Of a DNA stretch of 64,000 bases, positions 1 through 7,854 are shown in pieces. Position 1 is the stretch's first letter. Every line of letters begins with the position of its first letter. The translations under genes and the position numbers were made by a program. A model generated the notes under the pieces. The model ran no database searches and had not been told where the DNA came from. It worked only from the letters and a program-made list of their open reading frames with translations. The stretch spans positions 1-64,000 of the forward strand of contig JBBRQI010000014.1 in assembly GCA_038226665.1 (NCBI GenBank), read 5' to 3'. This stretch comes from SZAS-103 sp038226665. Its GTDB lineage: Bacteria > Pseudomonadota > Gammaproteobacteria > Xanthomonadales > Xanthomonadaceae.

Positions 1-50
1 AACTCCGGCATCGACAGACCCGCCTGGAACTGCACCATGTTCATCGCCAT
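1..50 (-). mobile_element. IS1595-type transposase, N-terminal 16-17 codons only (cut by window edge)
   Basis: On the minus strand an ATG at position 50 opens a frame reading MAMNMVQFQAGLSMPEF before the window ends. The stretch VQFQ-GLS-PEF is the usual opening of IS1595-family transposases, DDE enzymes that move short insertion sequences. Nearly every codon in this frame ends in G or C, unlike the other open frame, which supports it as the coding frame. The left end of the element probably lies between this start and about position 102, but I could not fix its terminal inverted repeat. Family assignment rests on this short N-terminus only. Confidence 0.6.
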
Positions 51-55
51 GACCC

Positions 56-78
56 ACCTCCACCTCGACAGTGGAGGT
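56..78. repeat. 8-bp inverted repeat at the insertion sequence end
   Basis: ACCTCCAC at 56-63 and GTGGAGGT at 71-78 are perfect inverted arms around a 7-nt loop, just upstream of the transposase start. It may be a hairpin that limits read-through into the transposase or part of the element end. The function is inferred only from position. Confidence 0.4.
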
Positions 79-102
79 ACCATCGGCTTTGGCCGTCTCA
101 GA

Positions 103-627
103 TCATGCGAAAGTTGGCTGAGGATCGACGCTAATCAGGAAAAGGATTGCCCCGACTTGTGGGACATCGACTTTGGACTTCGTCGCCCCCATGACAGAAT
201 CAACCGCCTTCCACCGTTGATCGAAATTTTTTTGCATTTCGACTCGATCCTTTGGTGACAATCCCGCCAGAACTTGTACTTTTGTCTCGGACTTGTATTT
301 GGCAAATTGATTGAGCGGGATTTGGCGCGGTTCGAGGAGCCGAATTGATTGGACGTACGCGTATCTATCCATTCGTGGACGTCCGCCCTTGGCTTCCTCG
401 AGCGCCGCTGTCCGCGCGAAGACAGCCAATAGATGATCTTCATTAGGAGTTGAAAGTTCGCCAATCCGAAGCATCGTAGGCGTAGTCGATTGTGAGAACG
501 AGTCGGGCGCTGGAATCGAAATTGCGACGCCACCGATGCTGACGTTTGTCGCAGCGGAGACTGTTGACCATGCGAGCAGCGACATCGCGGCCAGGTTCCT
601 AATTTTGCGAGGTATGTTTATATTCAT
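103..627 (-). CDS. small exported protein of unknown function
   Basis: This 174-residue protein is not recognised. It begins with a basic stretch (MNINIPRKIRN) followed by a hydrophobic segment LAAMSLLAWSTVSA, which looks like a Sec signal peptide with cleavage near AxA at about residue 26. The mature part is hydrophilic with no motif I can name. The start is supported by GGAG 7-8 nt upstream of the ATG. Its base composition and codon use are AT-richer than the operon to the right, as in the neighbouring PIN-domain gene, so both may have been acquired. It is divergent from that gene with a short shared promoter region (628-692). Its 3' end lies about 50 nt from the transposase start, so the element may have landed close to, or trimmed, the original C-terminus. 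Confidence 0.55.
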   Translation of the reverse strand: MNINIPRKIRNLAAMSLLAWSTVSAATNVSIGGVAISIPAPDSFSQSTTPTMLRIGELSTPNEDHLLAVFARTAALEEAKGGRPRMDRYAYVQSIRLLEPRQIPLNQFAKYKSETKVQVLAGLSPKDRVEMQKNFDQRWKAVDSVMGATKSKVDVPQVGAILFLISVDPQPTFA

Positions 628-692
628 CGCTATTCTCCAACGGATGACTGAGTTTTTGCATCTTGGATGTTCTATTCAGCGGGCTCATTATT

Positions 693-1130
693 ATGAATTT
701 ACTTGTTGACTCTTGTGTCTTTATCAATGCGTTCAAGAACGACTCGGAGTATCGAGATGACTCAAGAAAATTCCTTGACTTCGTTCTCAAAAGTGGCCAA
801 ATCATTACTATGCCAGCTCATGGCTGGTTCGAAGTCTGGTGCAACTTGAAAAGAATCGAGAGAATTGACAAACAATTCTCATCTACCACTTTCGATGGTT
901 TCAGGCACTACCCGATCAGATTGATTCACATTGATGCTCACTTCATCTCGAAGTACGGCAATGTTGACATCCCTTACGCAAGAGCGGGCGATCATATCTA
1001 CCTTGTCGTAGCGCATGTGGATCTCTACCAACTGATCACTTGGGACAAGCCTATGGTAAAGATTGCGCGTGAGCTCAATATAGATGTCGAAAATCCTACT
1101 GACTATTTGGCATTGGCTTCGCGGAAGTAG
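693..1130 (+). CDS. PIN-domain protein (VapC-like ribonuclease), no antitoxin visible
   Basis: This protein of about 145 residues carries the PIN-domain acidic pattern. LLVDSCVFI near the N-terminus gives the first Asp, GWFEVW the Glu, and ARAGDHIYLVVAH and LITWDKPM give the later Asp residues. PIN domains are Mg-dependent RNases, usually toxins of VapBC pairs. I place the start at the internal Met (MNLLVDS, 693) because PIN domains begin almost at the N-terminus. An upstream in-frame ATG at 663 would add ten unconserved residues, and no strong ribosome site decides between them. No short antitoxin ORF lies directly upstream or downstream, where VapB would be expected. Codon use is AT-richer than the genes to the right. 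It could be a solitary toxin, a remnant, or a housekeeping PIN RNase. Confidence 0.7.
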   Translation: MNLLVDSCVFINAFKNDSEYRDDSRKFLDFVLKSGQIITMPAHGWFEVWCNLKRIERIDKQFSSTTFDGFRHYPIRLIHIDAHFISKYGNVDIPYARAGDHIYLVVAHVDLYQLITWDKPMVKIARELNIDVENPTDYLALASRK

Positions 1131-1464
1131 AGGAATAATGCGCCTAGTCGGGTGCAGTTGAAACCATGAAAAGCATGAACTTCCATGGTGCGCGTTCCCG
1201 ACTCGAACTCCCTAATCGCTGGAGCGCGTCGCCCAACGTGGCAACACTCTGCTGAGCTACTTCTTCCACGAATGCTGATTACCGCGTCTATTGTAAGGCG
1301 CTACAACAGGCGTCGGTTATGCTGTGGCGCGGCTATCCAAGCGTATGTCCTGATGACCGACGACTTCCATATTCTGGTCACTCGGAGGCGCCCTGTGCGG
1401 TATCGCGCATAGGAAGTGTTCTCCACCCCAATTCCCGGGGCAACTAGCGGATAATTCCGACCCT
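1131..1464. other. 334-nt gap without a convincing gene; contains a degenerate tRNA-like stretch
   Basis: No ORF here looks real. On the minus strand 1186-1268 resembles a decayed tRNA: it reads GTAGCTCAG (D-arm-like), a stem-loop with GTTGCC pairing to GGCGAC, GAGTTCGAGT (T-loop-like) and GCGCACCA at the end. Its T stem and acceptor stem do not pair, so it is not a functional tRNA. The map promoter must lie in this gap, but I see no clear -35/-10 pair. Confidence 0.4.
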
Positions 1465-2241
1465 ATGCCAGTCACCATCAAGACCGCCGATGACATCGCC
1501 AGGATGCGCGTGGCCGGGCGACTTGCGGCCGAAGTGCTGCAGGTGGTCGCGCCGTATGTGAAAGCCGGCGTGAGCACGGCCGAACTCGATCGCATCTGCC
1601 ACGACCACATCGTCAACGTCCAGCACGCGATTCCGGCCAATGTCGGCTATCGCGGTTTTCCGGCGACGGTCTGCACGTCGGTCAACAATGTGATCTGCCA
1701 CGGCATTCCGAGTGACGCGAAGATCCTCAGGGACGGTGACATCGTCAATATCGATGTCACCGTGATCAAGGACGGCTTGCACGGCGACACCAGCCGCATG
1801 TACCTGGTCGGCGAACCGCCGGTCATGGCGCGGCGATTGGTGGACATCACCCGCGAGGCGCTCTGGCGCGGCATCCGCGTGGTCAGGCCGGGTGCCACGC
1901 TGGGCGATATCGGCCATGCGATACAGAGCTATGTCGAGGCCGAGCGCTTCAGCGTCGTGCGTGAATATTGCGGCCACGGCATCGGCCGCATCTACCACGA
2001 AGACCCACAGGTGCTGCATTACGGCCGTCCAGGCGAAGGCCTCAAGCTGCAGAAGAACATGACCTTCACCATCGAACCGATGGTGAATGCCGGCGCGCGA
2101 CACACGCGATTGATGCCGGATGGCTGGACCGTGGTGACGAAAGACCGTTCTCTTTCGGCGCAGTGGGAACACACGATCCTCGTCACCGACGATGGCGTTG
2201 ACGTGCTCACACGCGTGCCCGGCGACGACAACATCCTGTGA
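1465..2241 (+). CDS. map: methionine aminopeptidase, type I
   Basis: This cytosolic metalloprotease removes the initiator Met from nascent proteins. The 258-residue length fits type I MAPs, which lack the insert of type II. The five metal ligands are all seen: D97 and D108 (NIDVTV...GDTSR), H171 (GHGIGR), E204 (FTIEPM) and E235 (QWEHT). Substrate-binding H79 lies in VICHGIP. There is no N-terminal zinc-finger extension. It is the first gene of a tight operon: its TGA overlaps the GTG start of glnD by 4 nt. No strong ribosome site is visible before the ATG. Confidence 0.97.
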   Translation: MPVTIKTADDIARMRVAGRLAAEVLQVVAPYVKAGVSTAELDRICHDHIVNVQHAIPANVGYRGFPATVCTSVNNVICHGIPSDAKILRDGDIVNIDVTVIKDGLHGDTSRMYLVGEPPVMARRLVDITREALWRGIRVVRPGATLGDIGHAIQSYVEAERFSVVREYCGHGIGRIYHEDPQVLHYGRPGEGLKLQKNMTFTIEPMVNAGARHTRLMPDGWTVVTKDRSLSAQWEHTILVTDDGVDVLTRVPGDDNIL

Positions 2242-4865
2242 GCGCTGCGCCGTCTGCGTCTTCGGGGCCGGCAGCGTCCGCGCTCGACGACGCAGGCTGG
2301 ACAATCGATGCGCGTGCGCGGCTGACTGCCGGCGATGCCGAATTGGCCGCACGTTTCGATGCGGGTGAGTCGGTCGGTGCTCTGCTCGTAGCGCGTTCGC
2401 GCTCTGTCGATGTGATCGTGCTCGAAGCATGGTCGCGCGCGTGCGATGACTCCAACGCATTGCATCTGTTCGCGACCGGCGGCTATGCGCGCCAGGAATT
2501 GTTCCCGTATTCGGACGTGGACTTGCTGGTGCTCGCGCACGCTGCACCGACGGCGACGCAACAAGCCGCACTATCGCGTTTCTTCGCCTTGCTGTGGGAT
2601 GTGAAGCTCAAGACCAGCCACGCCGTGCGCACGCCTGCGGAATGCACTGTAGCGGCGGCGGCCGACATCACCGTGTTGACCGCGCTGATGGAAGCGCGCC
2701 TGTTGCGCGGCGATCCTGTCGCGATAGCGCGCCTGCGCGAGGCGATTGCGCCGCCGGGAGTCTGGCCGGCAGCGGATTATTTTGCCGGCAAGCGCAACGA
2801 ACAACGGTGCCGGCATGCGCGATTCAACGATACCGCGCACAACCTCGAGCCGAACATCAAGGATGGTCCTGGAGGATTGCGCGACCTGCAGACTCTGCGC
2901 TGGATGGCGCAACGCGTGCTCGGCGCGCCCGACCTTGCTGCGCTGGTTGCGCTTGGCCAACTCGGTGCCGATGAAAATACCGCGCTTGAACGCGAATGGC
3001 ACGCGCTCGCGCGCTTGCGCTTTGCGTTGCATCTGGTCGCCCGGCGCGCAGAGGAACGCCTGTTGTTCGATCACCAGCGCACACTCGCGGCACGGCTCGG
3101 CTACGTGGACGAGCATCGCGACAATCTCGCGGTTGAACAGCTGATGCAGGATTTCTTCCGCAGCGCGGCGATCGTGTTGCGCGTCAACGAACGCTTGTTG
3201 CAGCGTTTCGAGGAACAACTTGAAGGACGTTTCGAGCCGGTCGATCTGGGCCGTGCTGGATCCGAGCAGGGCTTCATCGCCTTGCACGGCTACCTCGCGT
3301 TCGCAGATGCGGGAGCATTGGATGCGGCGCAATGCATGCGCCTGTTCGCAGCGTGGGCGGCGCATCCGGAATTGCGCGGCCTGCATTCGGAATCCGCGCG
3401 CCGGCTCGCCGAAGCCTTGCCGCGCTTTCCGTCGTACGCCGAAGCAACGCCGGAATTGCGCGCGCAATTCATCGCGTTGTTGCGCAGGCCCGATGCGGTC
3501 GCGACGCTCACGCGCATGGCGCGGCTCGGTCTGCTATCGCGCTACCTGCCAAGCTTCGGCAAGGTGTCCGGCCGCATGCAGTACGACCTGTTCCACGTGT
3601 TCACCGTGGATCAGCACACATTGACGGTGTTGCGTCACATGGATGGTTTCGCAAGCGGTGCCGAAGCCGAACGCTTCGCGCAAGCGCAAGCGGTGTGGCC
3701 GCGCTTGCGCAAGCCGGAGTTGTTGTTGCTCGCTGGATTGTTCCACGACATAGCGAAAGGCCGTGGCGGCGATCACGCCGAACTCGGTGCCGAGGACGCG
3801 CGCGAATTTTGCACTGCGCATGGCCTGCCCAACGCCGATACCGATCTTGTTGCATGGTTGGTGCGCGAACATCTGGTGATGTCGATCACCGGACAGAAGC
3901 AGGACATCGCTGATCCCGTCGTGATCAACCGGTTCGCCGAGCGCGTCGCCGATCGCGAACGCCTCGACTACCTGTACCTGCTGACCTGCGCCGACATCGC
4001 CGGCACCAGCCCCAAATTGTGGAATACGTGGAAGGATCGCCTGTTCGCGGACCTGTATGCGGCGACGCGTTTCGCGTTGCGTCGCGGACTCGAACATCCG
4101 GTGCACGCTGCCGAGCGCATCGCCGAAACACGCGCGGAGGCGCTGGCGCTGCTGCATGTCGAGGAATTCGATGCGGCGGCGATCGAGCAGGTCTGGCAGC
4201 ACTTTCCGGACGAGGTTTTCCTGCGTTACCGCGCGTCGCAGATCGCGTGGCTGACAGCGGCGATCATTGCGCATGCCGATACCGAAGATTCATTGATCGC
4301 TGTGCGCACGCTGGATAGCTCCGGCCTGCTGGAAGTTTTCATGCGTGCGCGCGATCGCGATGGTTTGTTCGCGGCCGCCGTCGCCACGCTCGATCGCATC
4401 GGGCTGGGCATCCTCGAAGCGCGCGCACTGGGGACGCGCGACGGCCGCGTGTTCGACAGCTTCCAGGTATTGCCGACGCAGGCCGAGCGTGCACCGACGG
4501 TCGAACATGTCGTGCAGTCGTTACGCAATGCGCTGCGGAATCCCGAAGCCGTGCGGCCGACGCGCCGCGCATTGCCGAGCAAACTGCGCCATTTCAACAT
4601 CGCGCCGCGCGTCGAATTCAGTGCAGCGGGTACGCTGACACGCGTGACCCTCGTTGCAGGCGATCGCCCCGGATTGCTGGCCAGTGTCGCGCAGGTGTTT
4701 CGTGTGCAGCGTCTGCGCGTGCATGATGCGCGGATCGCGACGTTTGGCGAACGCGTCGAGGACTTCTTCGTGATCAGCGACGCGAACGACCGCGCTCTGG
4801 ACGAAACCACACAACAGGTATTGCGCGACGCACTCATCGCGCGCATCGACGGAGACGTGACTTGA
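2238..4865 (+). CDS. glnD: bifunctional [protein-PII] uridylyltransferase/uridylyl-removing enzyme
   Basis: GlnD reads glutamine and adds or removes UMP on PII proteins, setting nitrogen status for glutamine synthetase. The 875 residues are close to the 890 of E. coli. Domains in order: a nucleotidyltransferase domain with GGYARQELFPYSDVDLL at 81-97 (metal ligands D93, D95), a linker, an HD domain with LFHDIAKGRGGDH near 500 (uridylyl-removing activity), and two C-terminal ACT domains (about 700-780 and 805-870, the last with GDRPGLL) that bind glutamine. It starts with GTG overlapping the map stop (GTGA) and its own TGA overlaps the TTG start of dapD. This implies translational coupling along map-glnD-dapD. 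Confidence 0.97.
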   Translation: MSAAPSASSGPAASALDDAGWTIDARARLTAGDAELAARFDAGESVGALLVARSRSVDVIVLEAWSRACDDSNALHLFATGGYARQELFPYSDVDLLVLAHAAPTATQQAALSRFFALLWDVKLKTSHAVRTPAECTVAAAADITVLTALMEARLLRGDPVAIARLREAIAPPGVWPAADYFAGKRNEQRCRHARFNDTAHNLEPNIKDGPGGLRDLQTLRWMAQRVLGAPDLAALVALGQLGADENTALEREWHALARLRFALHLVARRAEERLLFDHQRTLAARLGYVDEHRDNLAVEQLMQDFFRSAAIVLRVNERLLQRFEEQLEGRFEPVDLGRAGSEQGFIALHGYLAFADAGALDAAQCMRLFAAWAAHPELRGLHSESARRLAEALPRFPSYAEATPELRAQFIALLRRPDAVATLTRMARLGLLSRYLPSFGKVSGRMQYDLFHVFTVDQHTLTVLRHMDGFASGAEAERFAQAQAVWPRLRKPELLLLAGLFHDIAKGRGGDHAELGAEDAREFCTAHGLPNADTDLVAWLVREHLVMSITGQKQDIADPVVINRFAERVADRERLDYLYLLTCADIAGTSPKLWNTWKDRLFADLYAATRFALRRGLEHPVHAAERIAETRAEALALLHVEEFDAAAIEQVWQHFPDEVFLRYRASQIAWLTAAIIAHADTEDSLIAVRTLDSSGLLEVFMRARDRDGLFAAAVATLDRIGLGILEARALGTRDGRVFDSFQVLPTQAERAPTVEHVVQSLRNALRNPEAVRPTRRALPSKLRHFNIAPRVEFSAAGTLTRVTLVAGDRPGLLASVAQVFRVQRLRVHDARIATFGERVEDFFVISDANDRALDETTQQVLRDALIARIDGDVT

Positions 4866-5692
4866 GTTCGATCCTGCAACAAATCATCGACGATGCCTGG
4901 AATCGCCGCGCCGCACTCTCTGCGCACGAAATCGACGCTCGCGTGCGTCCCGCGATCGAGGAAGCAATCTCCGGATTGGAATCCGGTGCTTTGCGTGTCG
5001 CCGAACCCGACGCAAGCGGCTGGCGTGTCAATGCGTGGTTGAAGAAAACCGTCCTGCTGTATTTCCGTGTGAACGACAACCGCGTGCTGGACGCCGCGCC
5101 GGCGCCTTACTGGGACAAGGTATCGCAGCGTTTCGAGGGTTTCGATGCCGAAGCGTTCCGCGCGCTTGGCGTTCGCGTGGTGCCGGGGGCAGTCGTGCGC
5201 CGCGGTGCGCATCTCGGTCGTGATGTCGTGTTGATGCCGAGCTTCGTGAACATCGGTGCGCATGTCGGTGCGGGCACGATGATCGATACCTGGGCGACGG
5301 TGGGATCGTGCGCGCAGATCGGCGCGCGCTGCCATCTGTCTGGCGGCGCCGGTATTGGCGGCGTCCTCGAGCCGTTGCAGGCCGCGCCGACGATCATCGA
5401 GGACGATTGCTTCATCGGCGCTCGTTCCGAAGTCGTTGAGGGCGTGATCGTCGAACGCGGAAGCGTGATCGGCATGGGCGTGTTCCTCGGCCAGAGCACG
5501 CGCATCTACGATCGCGCGACGAAGACGATCAGCTACGGACGCGTGCCCGCGGGCAGCGTGGTCGTGTCGGGTTCGCTGCCAGCCGCAGATGGATCGCACT
5601 CGCTGTATTGCGCGGTGATCGTCAAGCAGGTCGACGAAAAAACGCGCTCGAAGACGTCGGTCAACGAATTGTTGCGCGGCGCTGCGGATTGA
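4862..5692 (+). CDS. dapD: 2,3,4,5-tetrahydropyridine-2,6-dicarboxylate N-succinyltransferase
   Basis: DapD transfers succinyl from succinyl-CoA to tetrahydrodipicolinate in the succinylase branch of the lysine/meso-DAP pathway. DapE, three genes downstream, acts later in the same branch. The 276-residue length is typical (274 in E. coli). Hexapeptide repeats of a left-handed beta-helix fill about residues 105-230 (for example GAHVGAGTMIDTWATVGSCA), including the conserved GGAGIGGVLEP stretch. The start is TTG overlapping the glnD stop as TTGA. This rare start is supported by the 4-nt overlap and by alignment to the usual N-terminus (two residues before LQQIIDDAW). Confidence 0.97.
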   Translation: MSSILQQIIDDAWNRRAALSAHEIDARVRPAIEEAISGLESGALRVAEPDASGWRVNAWLKKTVLLYFRVNDNRVLDAAPAPYWDKVSQRFEGFDAEAFRALGVRVVPGAVVRRGAHLGRDVVLMPSFVNIGAHVGAGTMIDTWATVGSCAQIGARCHLSGGAGIGGVLEPLQAAPTIIEDDCFIGARSEVVEGVIVERGSVIGMGVFLGQSTRIYDRATKTISYGRVPAGSVVVSGSLPAADGSHSLYCAVIVKQVDEKTRSKTSVNELLRGAAD

Positions 5693-5718
5693 CGATTACA
5701 CGATACGGAGGCGCACGC

Positions 5719-6183
5719 GTGGAAACGATTTCATCCGGGCAGACATTCTTCTTCAAACGTATTTTTCCAATGTTCTGGTTGGGATTCGTTTTGCTTGGCT
5801 CGATTGGTGCAGTGATCGCACACCATGAGGAAGCTGCGTCAGCATTGGTGATCGGCCCTCTGGCGATATTCGTGTTCGGTTTCCTATTGTTCCGCAAGCT
5901 GCTCTGGGGTCTAGCCGACGAGGTCAAGGATGGCGGTACGTTTTTGCTGGTGCGCAAAGGCTCGATCGAGGATCGCGTGCAACTGGCGAACGTGATGAAC
6001 GTGAGCATGAGCCAGTTCACGAATCCGAAACGTCTAACGTTGCGTTTGCGGATGCCTGGAAAGTTCGGCGACGAGATCGTGTTCATTCCGAAGATGCCGT
6101 CTTTCCAGTTCAATCCGTTTGCACGCAATGCGATTGCGGAAAACCTGATCCAGCGCGTCGATCGCGCGCGCCAGCAGGGTTGA
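5719..6183 (+). CDS. small inner-membrane protein, unknown function
   Basis: This 154-residue protein is not recognised. A GTG start at 5719 is chosen because CGGAGG stands about 8 nt upstream; the open frame reaches further back into dapD but without a ribosome site. Two membrane segments are clear, roughly residues 16-33 (FPMFWLGFVLLGSIGAVI) and 43-60 (LVIGPLAIFVFGFLLF). A soluble C-terminal half of about 90 residues follows, of the PH-like kind seen in many small membrane proteins. It sits inside the dap operon between dapD and the ArsC-like gene, so it is cotranscribed, but nothing ties it to lysine synthesis. Confidence 0.75.
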   Translation: METISSGQTFFFKRIFPMFWLGFVLLGSIGAVIAHHEEAASALVIGPLAIFVFGFLLFRKLLWGLADEVKDGGTFLLVRKGSIEDRVQLANVMNVSMSQFTNPKRLTLRLRMPGKFGDEIVFIPKMPSFQFNPFARNAIAENLIQRVDRARQQG

Positions 6184-6188
6184 AACCG

Positions 6189-6548
6189 ATGACGATGTTG
6201 TACGGACTTGCGAACTGCGACACCTGCAAGAAAGCGCGTAACTGGCTGACGCGCTTCGATGTCGCGCACACGTTCGTGGATTATCGCGATCAGCGCGTCT
6301 CAGCCGATACGCTAAAGGGCTGGGCACGACAACTCGGCGGCTGGGACAGATTGATTAATCGCGCATCGACCACGTGGCGCACGTTGCCGGATGTGCGCAA
6401 ATCGCCGCAAAGCGATCCGGAATGGACGTTGCTGATCAAGGAGTATCCGCAACTGGTCAAGCGCCCGGTGGTGGTGACGGATGATGGTGTCGTCAGCGTC
6501 GGTTTCACCGACAATGTCTTCAAGCAGCGATTCGGGATTCGCAAATGA
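6189..6548 (+). CDS. ArsC/Spx-family thioredoxin-fold reductase (YffB-like)
   Basis: A thioredoxin-fold protein of 119 residues with the N-terminal Cys motif YGLANCDTCKKARNWL, and RPVVVTDDGVVSVGF near the C-terminus as in the YffB branch of ArsC-like proteins. This family sits beside dapE in many proteobacteria. Its substrate is not established, so arsenate reduction should not be assumed. I start at ATG 6189 because AGGG lies 9 nt upstream. A TTG at 6180 overlapping the previous stop is also possible and would add MKP. The TGA overlaps the dapE ATG by 4 nt. Confidence 0.9.
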   Translation: MTMLYGLANCDTCKKARNWLTRFDVAHTFVDYRDQRVSADTLKGWARQLGGWDRLINRASTTWRTLPDVRKSPQSDPEWTLLIKEYPQLVKRPVVVTDDGVVSVGFTDNVFKQRFGIRK

Positions 6549-7744
6549 GCGATGTGATCGCGTTGACGAAGGAACTGATTTCCCGTGTCTCGGTCACGCC
6601 CGACGACGCGGGATGCCAGACCCTGATCGCCGAACGCTTGGCGCGTGCCGGATTCCGCTGCGAGCAGATCGATTTCGGATCGGTGAAGAACCTCTGGGCG
6701 ACGCATGGCTCGCGCGATGCAACGTGCTCGGGGCCGGTGCTGTGCTTCCTCGGCCACACCGATGTCGTTCCGCCGGGGCCGCGCGAGGCTTGGGCAAGCG
6801 ATCCGTTCGTACCGGAAGTGCGCGATGGATTCCTGTATGGGCGCGGCGCTGCCGACATGAAAAGCGGCGTAGCTGCGATGGTTTGCGCACTCGAAGCATT
6901 CGTCGCAGCAAATCCGAAACACGCAGGCACGGTCGCGTTGCTGCTGACCTCGGACGAGGAGGGCGATGCGATCGATGGCGTGCGGCACGTTTGCGAACAC
7001 TTCCGCGAGACGGGGCAGCGCATCGATTTCTGCGTGACTGGCGAGCCATCGTCGATGACGAAACTCGGCGACCTGATCCGCGTCGGCCGTCGCGGAACAT
7101 TGACAGCAACATTGACCGTGCGCGGCGTGCAAGGGCATGTCGCGTATCCCGACCGCGCGCGCAATCCGATCCACCAGGCAATGCCGGCGCTCGCCGAACT
7201 CGCGGCGCGGCACTGGGACGACGGCTACGCTTTGGATTCGCCGAATCGTGATGCGGCGGACACCGCGCATCCGCTTCCATCAAGCAACTTCCCGCCCAGC
7301 AGCATGCAGATTTCCAACATCCATTCCGGCACCGGCGCGAACAACGTGATTCCCGGAACCTGCGAGGTGGTGTTCAATTTCCGCTACAACCCGGGCTGGC
7401 GCGCCGAACAACTCGAGCGGGAAGTGCAAGCCTTGCTCGATCGCCACGGACTCGACTACGACATTCGCTGGCAACGCGGCGGCGAACCGTTCCTCACGAA
7501 TGAAGGAAGGCTGCGCGCGGTCGTGCGCGACGTGCTGCGCGAACATTGCGGCACGGTACCTGAAGAAAGCACGGGCGGCGGCACGTCGGATGCGCGATTC
7601 ATCGCGCCGCTCGGTGCGGAAGTCATCGAGTTCGGCCCGATCAATGCGAGCATCCACAAAATCGACGAACGCGTCGCGCTTGATGAACTCGAACGCCTGC
7701 CTTCGATCTTCCAGGCGATTGCGGAGCGGTTGCTGCGCGGCTGA
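6545..7744 (+). CDS. dapE: succinyl-diaminopimelate desuccinylase
   Basis: This M20-family di-zinc hydrolase releases succinate from N-succinyl-L,L-DAP to give L,L-DAP for lysine and peptidoglycan. Metal and catalytic residues are seen at H71 (FLGHTDVV), D104 (GAADMKSG), catalytic E138 and ligand E139 (TSDEEGDAID), a GEPSS motif near 165, and the C-terminal His in ASIHKIDE. The dimerisation-domain motif GVQGHVAYP is present. It has 399 residues against about 375 in E. coli, the extra being a loop near residue 230-245. It is the last gene of the map operon, with an ATGA overlap to the previous gene. Confidence 0.96.
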   Translation: MSDVIALTKELISRVSVTPDDAGCQTLIAERLARAGFRCEQIDFGSVKNLWATHGSRDATCSGPVLCFLGHTDVVPPGPREAWASDPFVPEVRDGFLYGRGAADMKSGVAAMVCALEAFVAANPKHAGTVALLLTSDEEGDAIDGVRHVCEHFRETGQRIDFCVTGEPSSMTKLGDLIRVGRRGTLTATLTVRGVQGHVAYPDRARNPIHQAMPALAELAARHWDDGYALDSPNRDAADTAHPLPSSNFPPSSMQISNIHSGTGANNVIPGTCEVVFNFRYNPGWRAEQLEREVQALLDRHGLDYDIRWQRGGEPFLTNEGRLRAVVRDVLREHCGTVPEESTGGGTSDARFIAPLGAEVIEFGPINASIHKIDERVALDELERLPSIFQAIAERLLRG

Positions 7745-7807
7745 ATCGGTGATCGATTCATCGGCCGGCCACGCTACGGTCGCGGGCCGGCCCTGGTAGT
7801 CTGCTGC

Positions 7808-7834
7808 GCAGGCCGGCTCTAGCCCCGGCCTTGC
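7808..7834. terminator. GC-rich hairpin between convergent genes (possible terminator)
   Basis: GCAGGCCGG (7808-7816) can pair with CCGGCC-TGC (7825-7834, one bulge) around a loop of about 8 nt. It lies between the 3' ends of dapE and the convergent Asp-box gene. No U-tract follows on either strand, so it is at best a weak or factor-assisted terminator. Confidence 0.35.
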
Positions 7835-7854
7835 AAGCATGCAACGACGTTGCG

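Noticed and set aside
1186..1268. functional tRNA gene on the minus strand
   Set aside because: T stem and acceptor stem do not pair and the D stem is broken; kept only as a possible decayed remnant.
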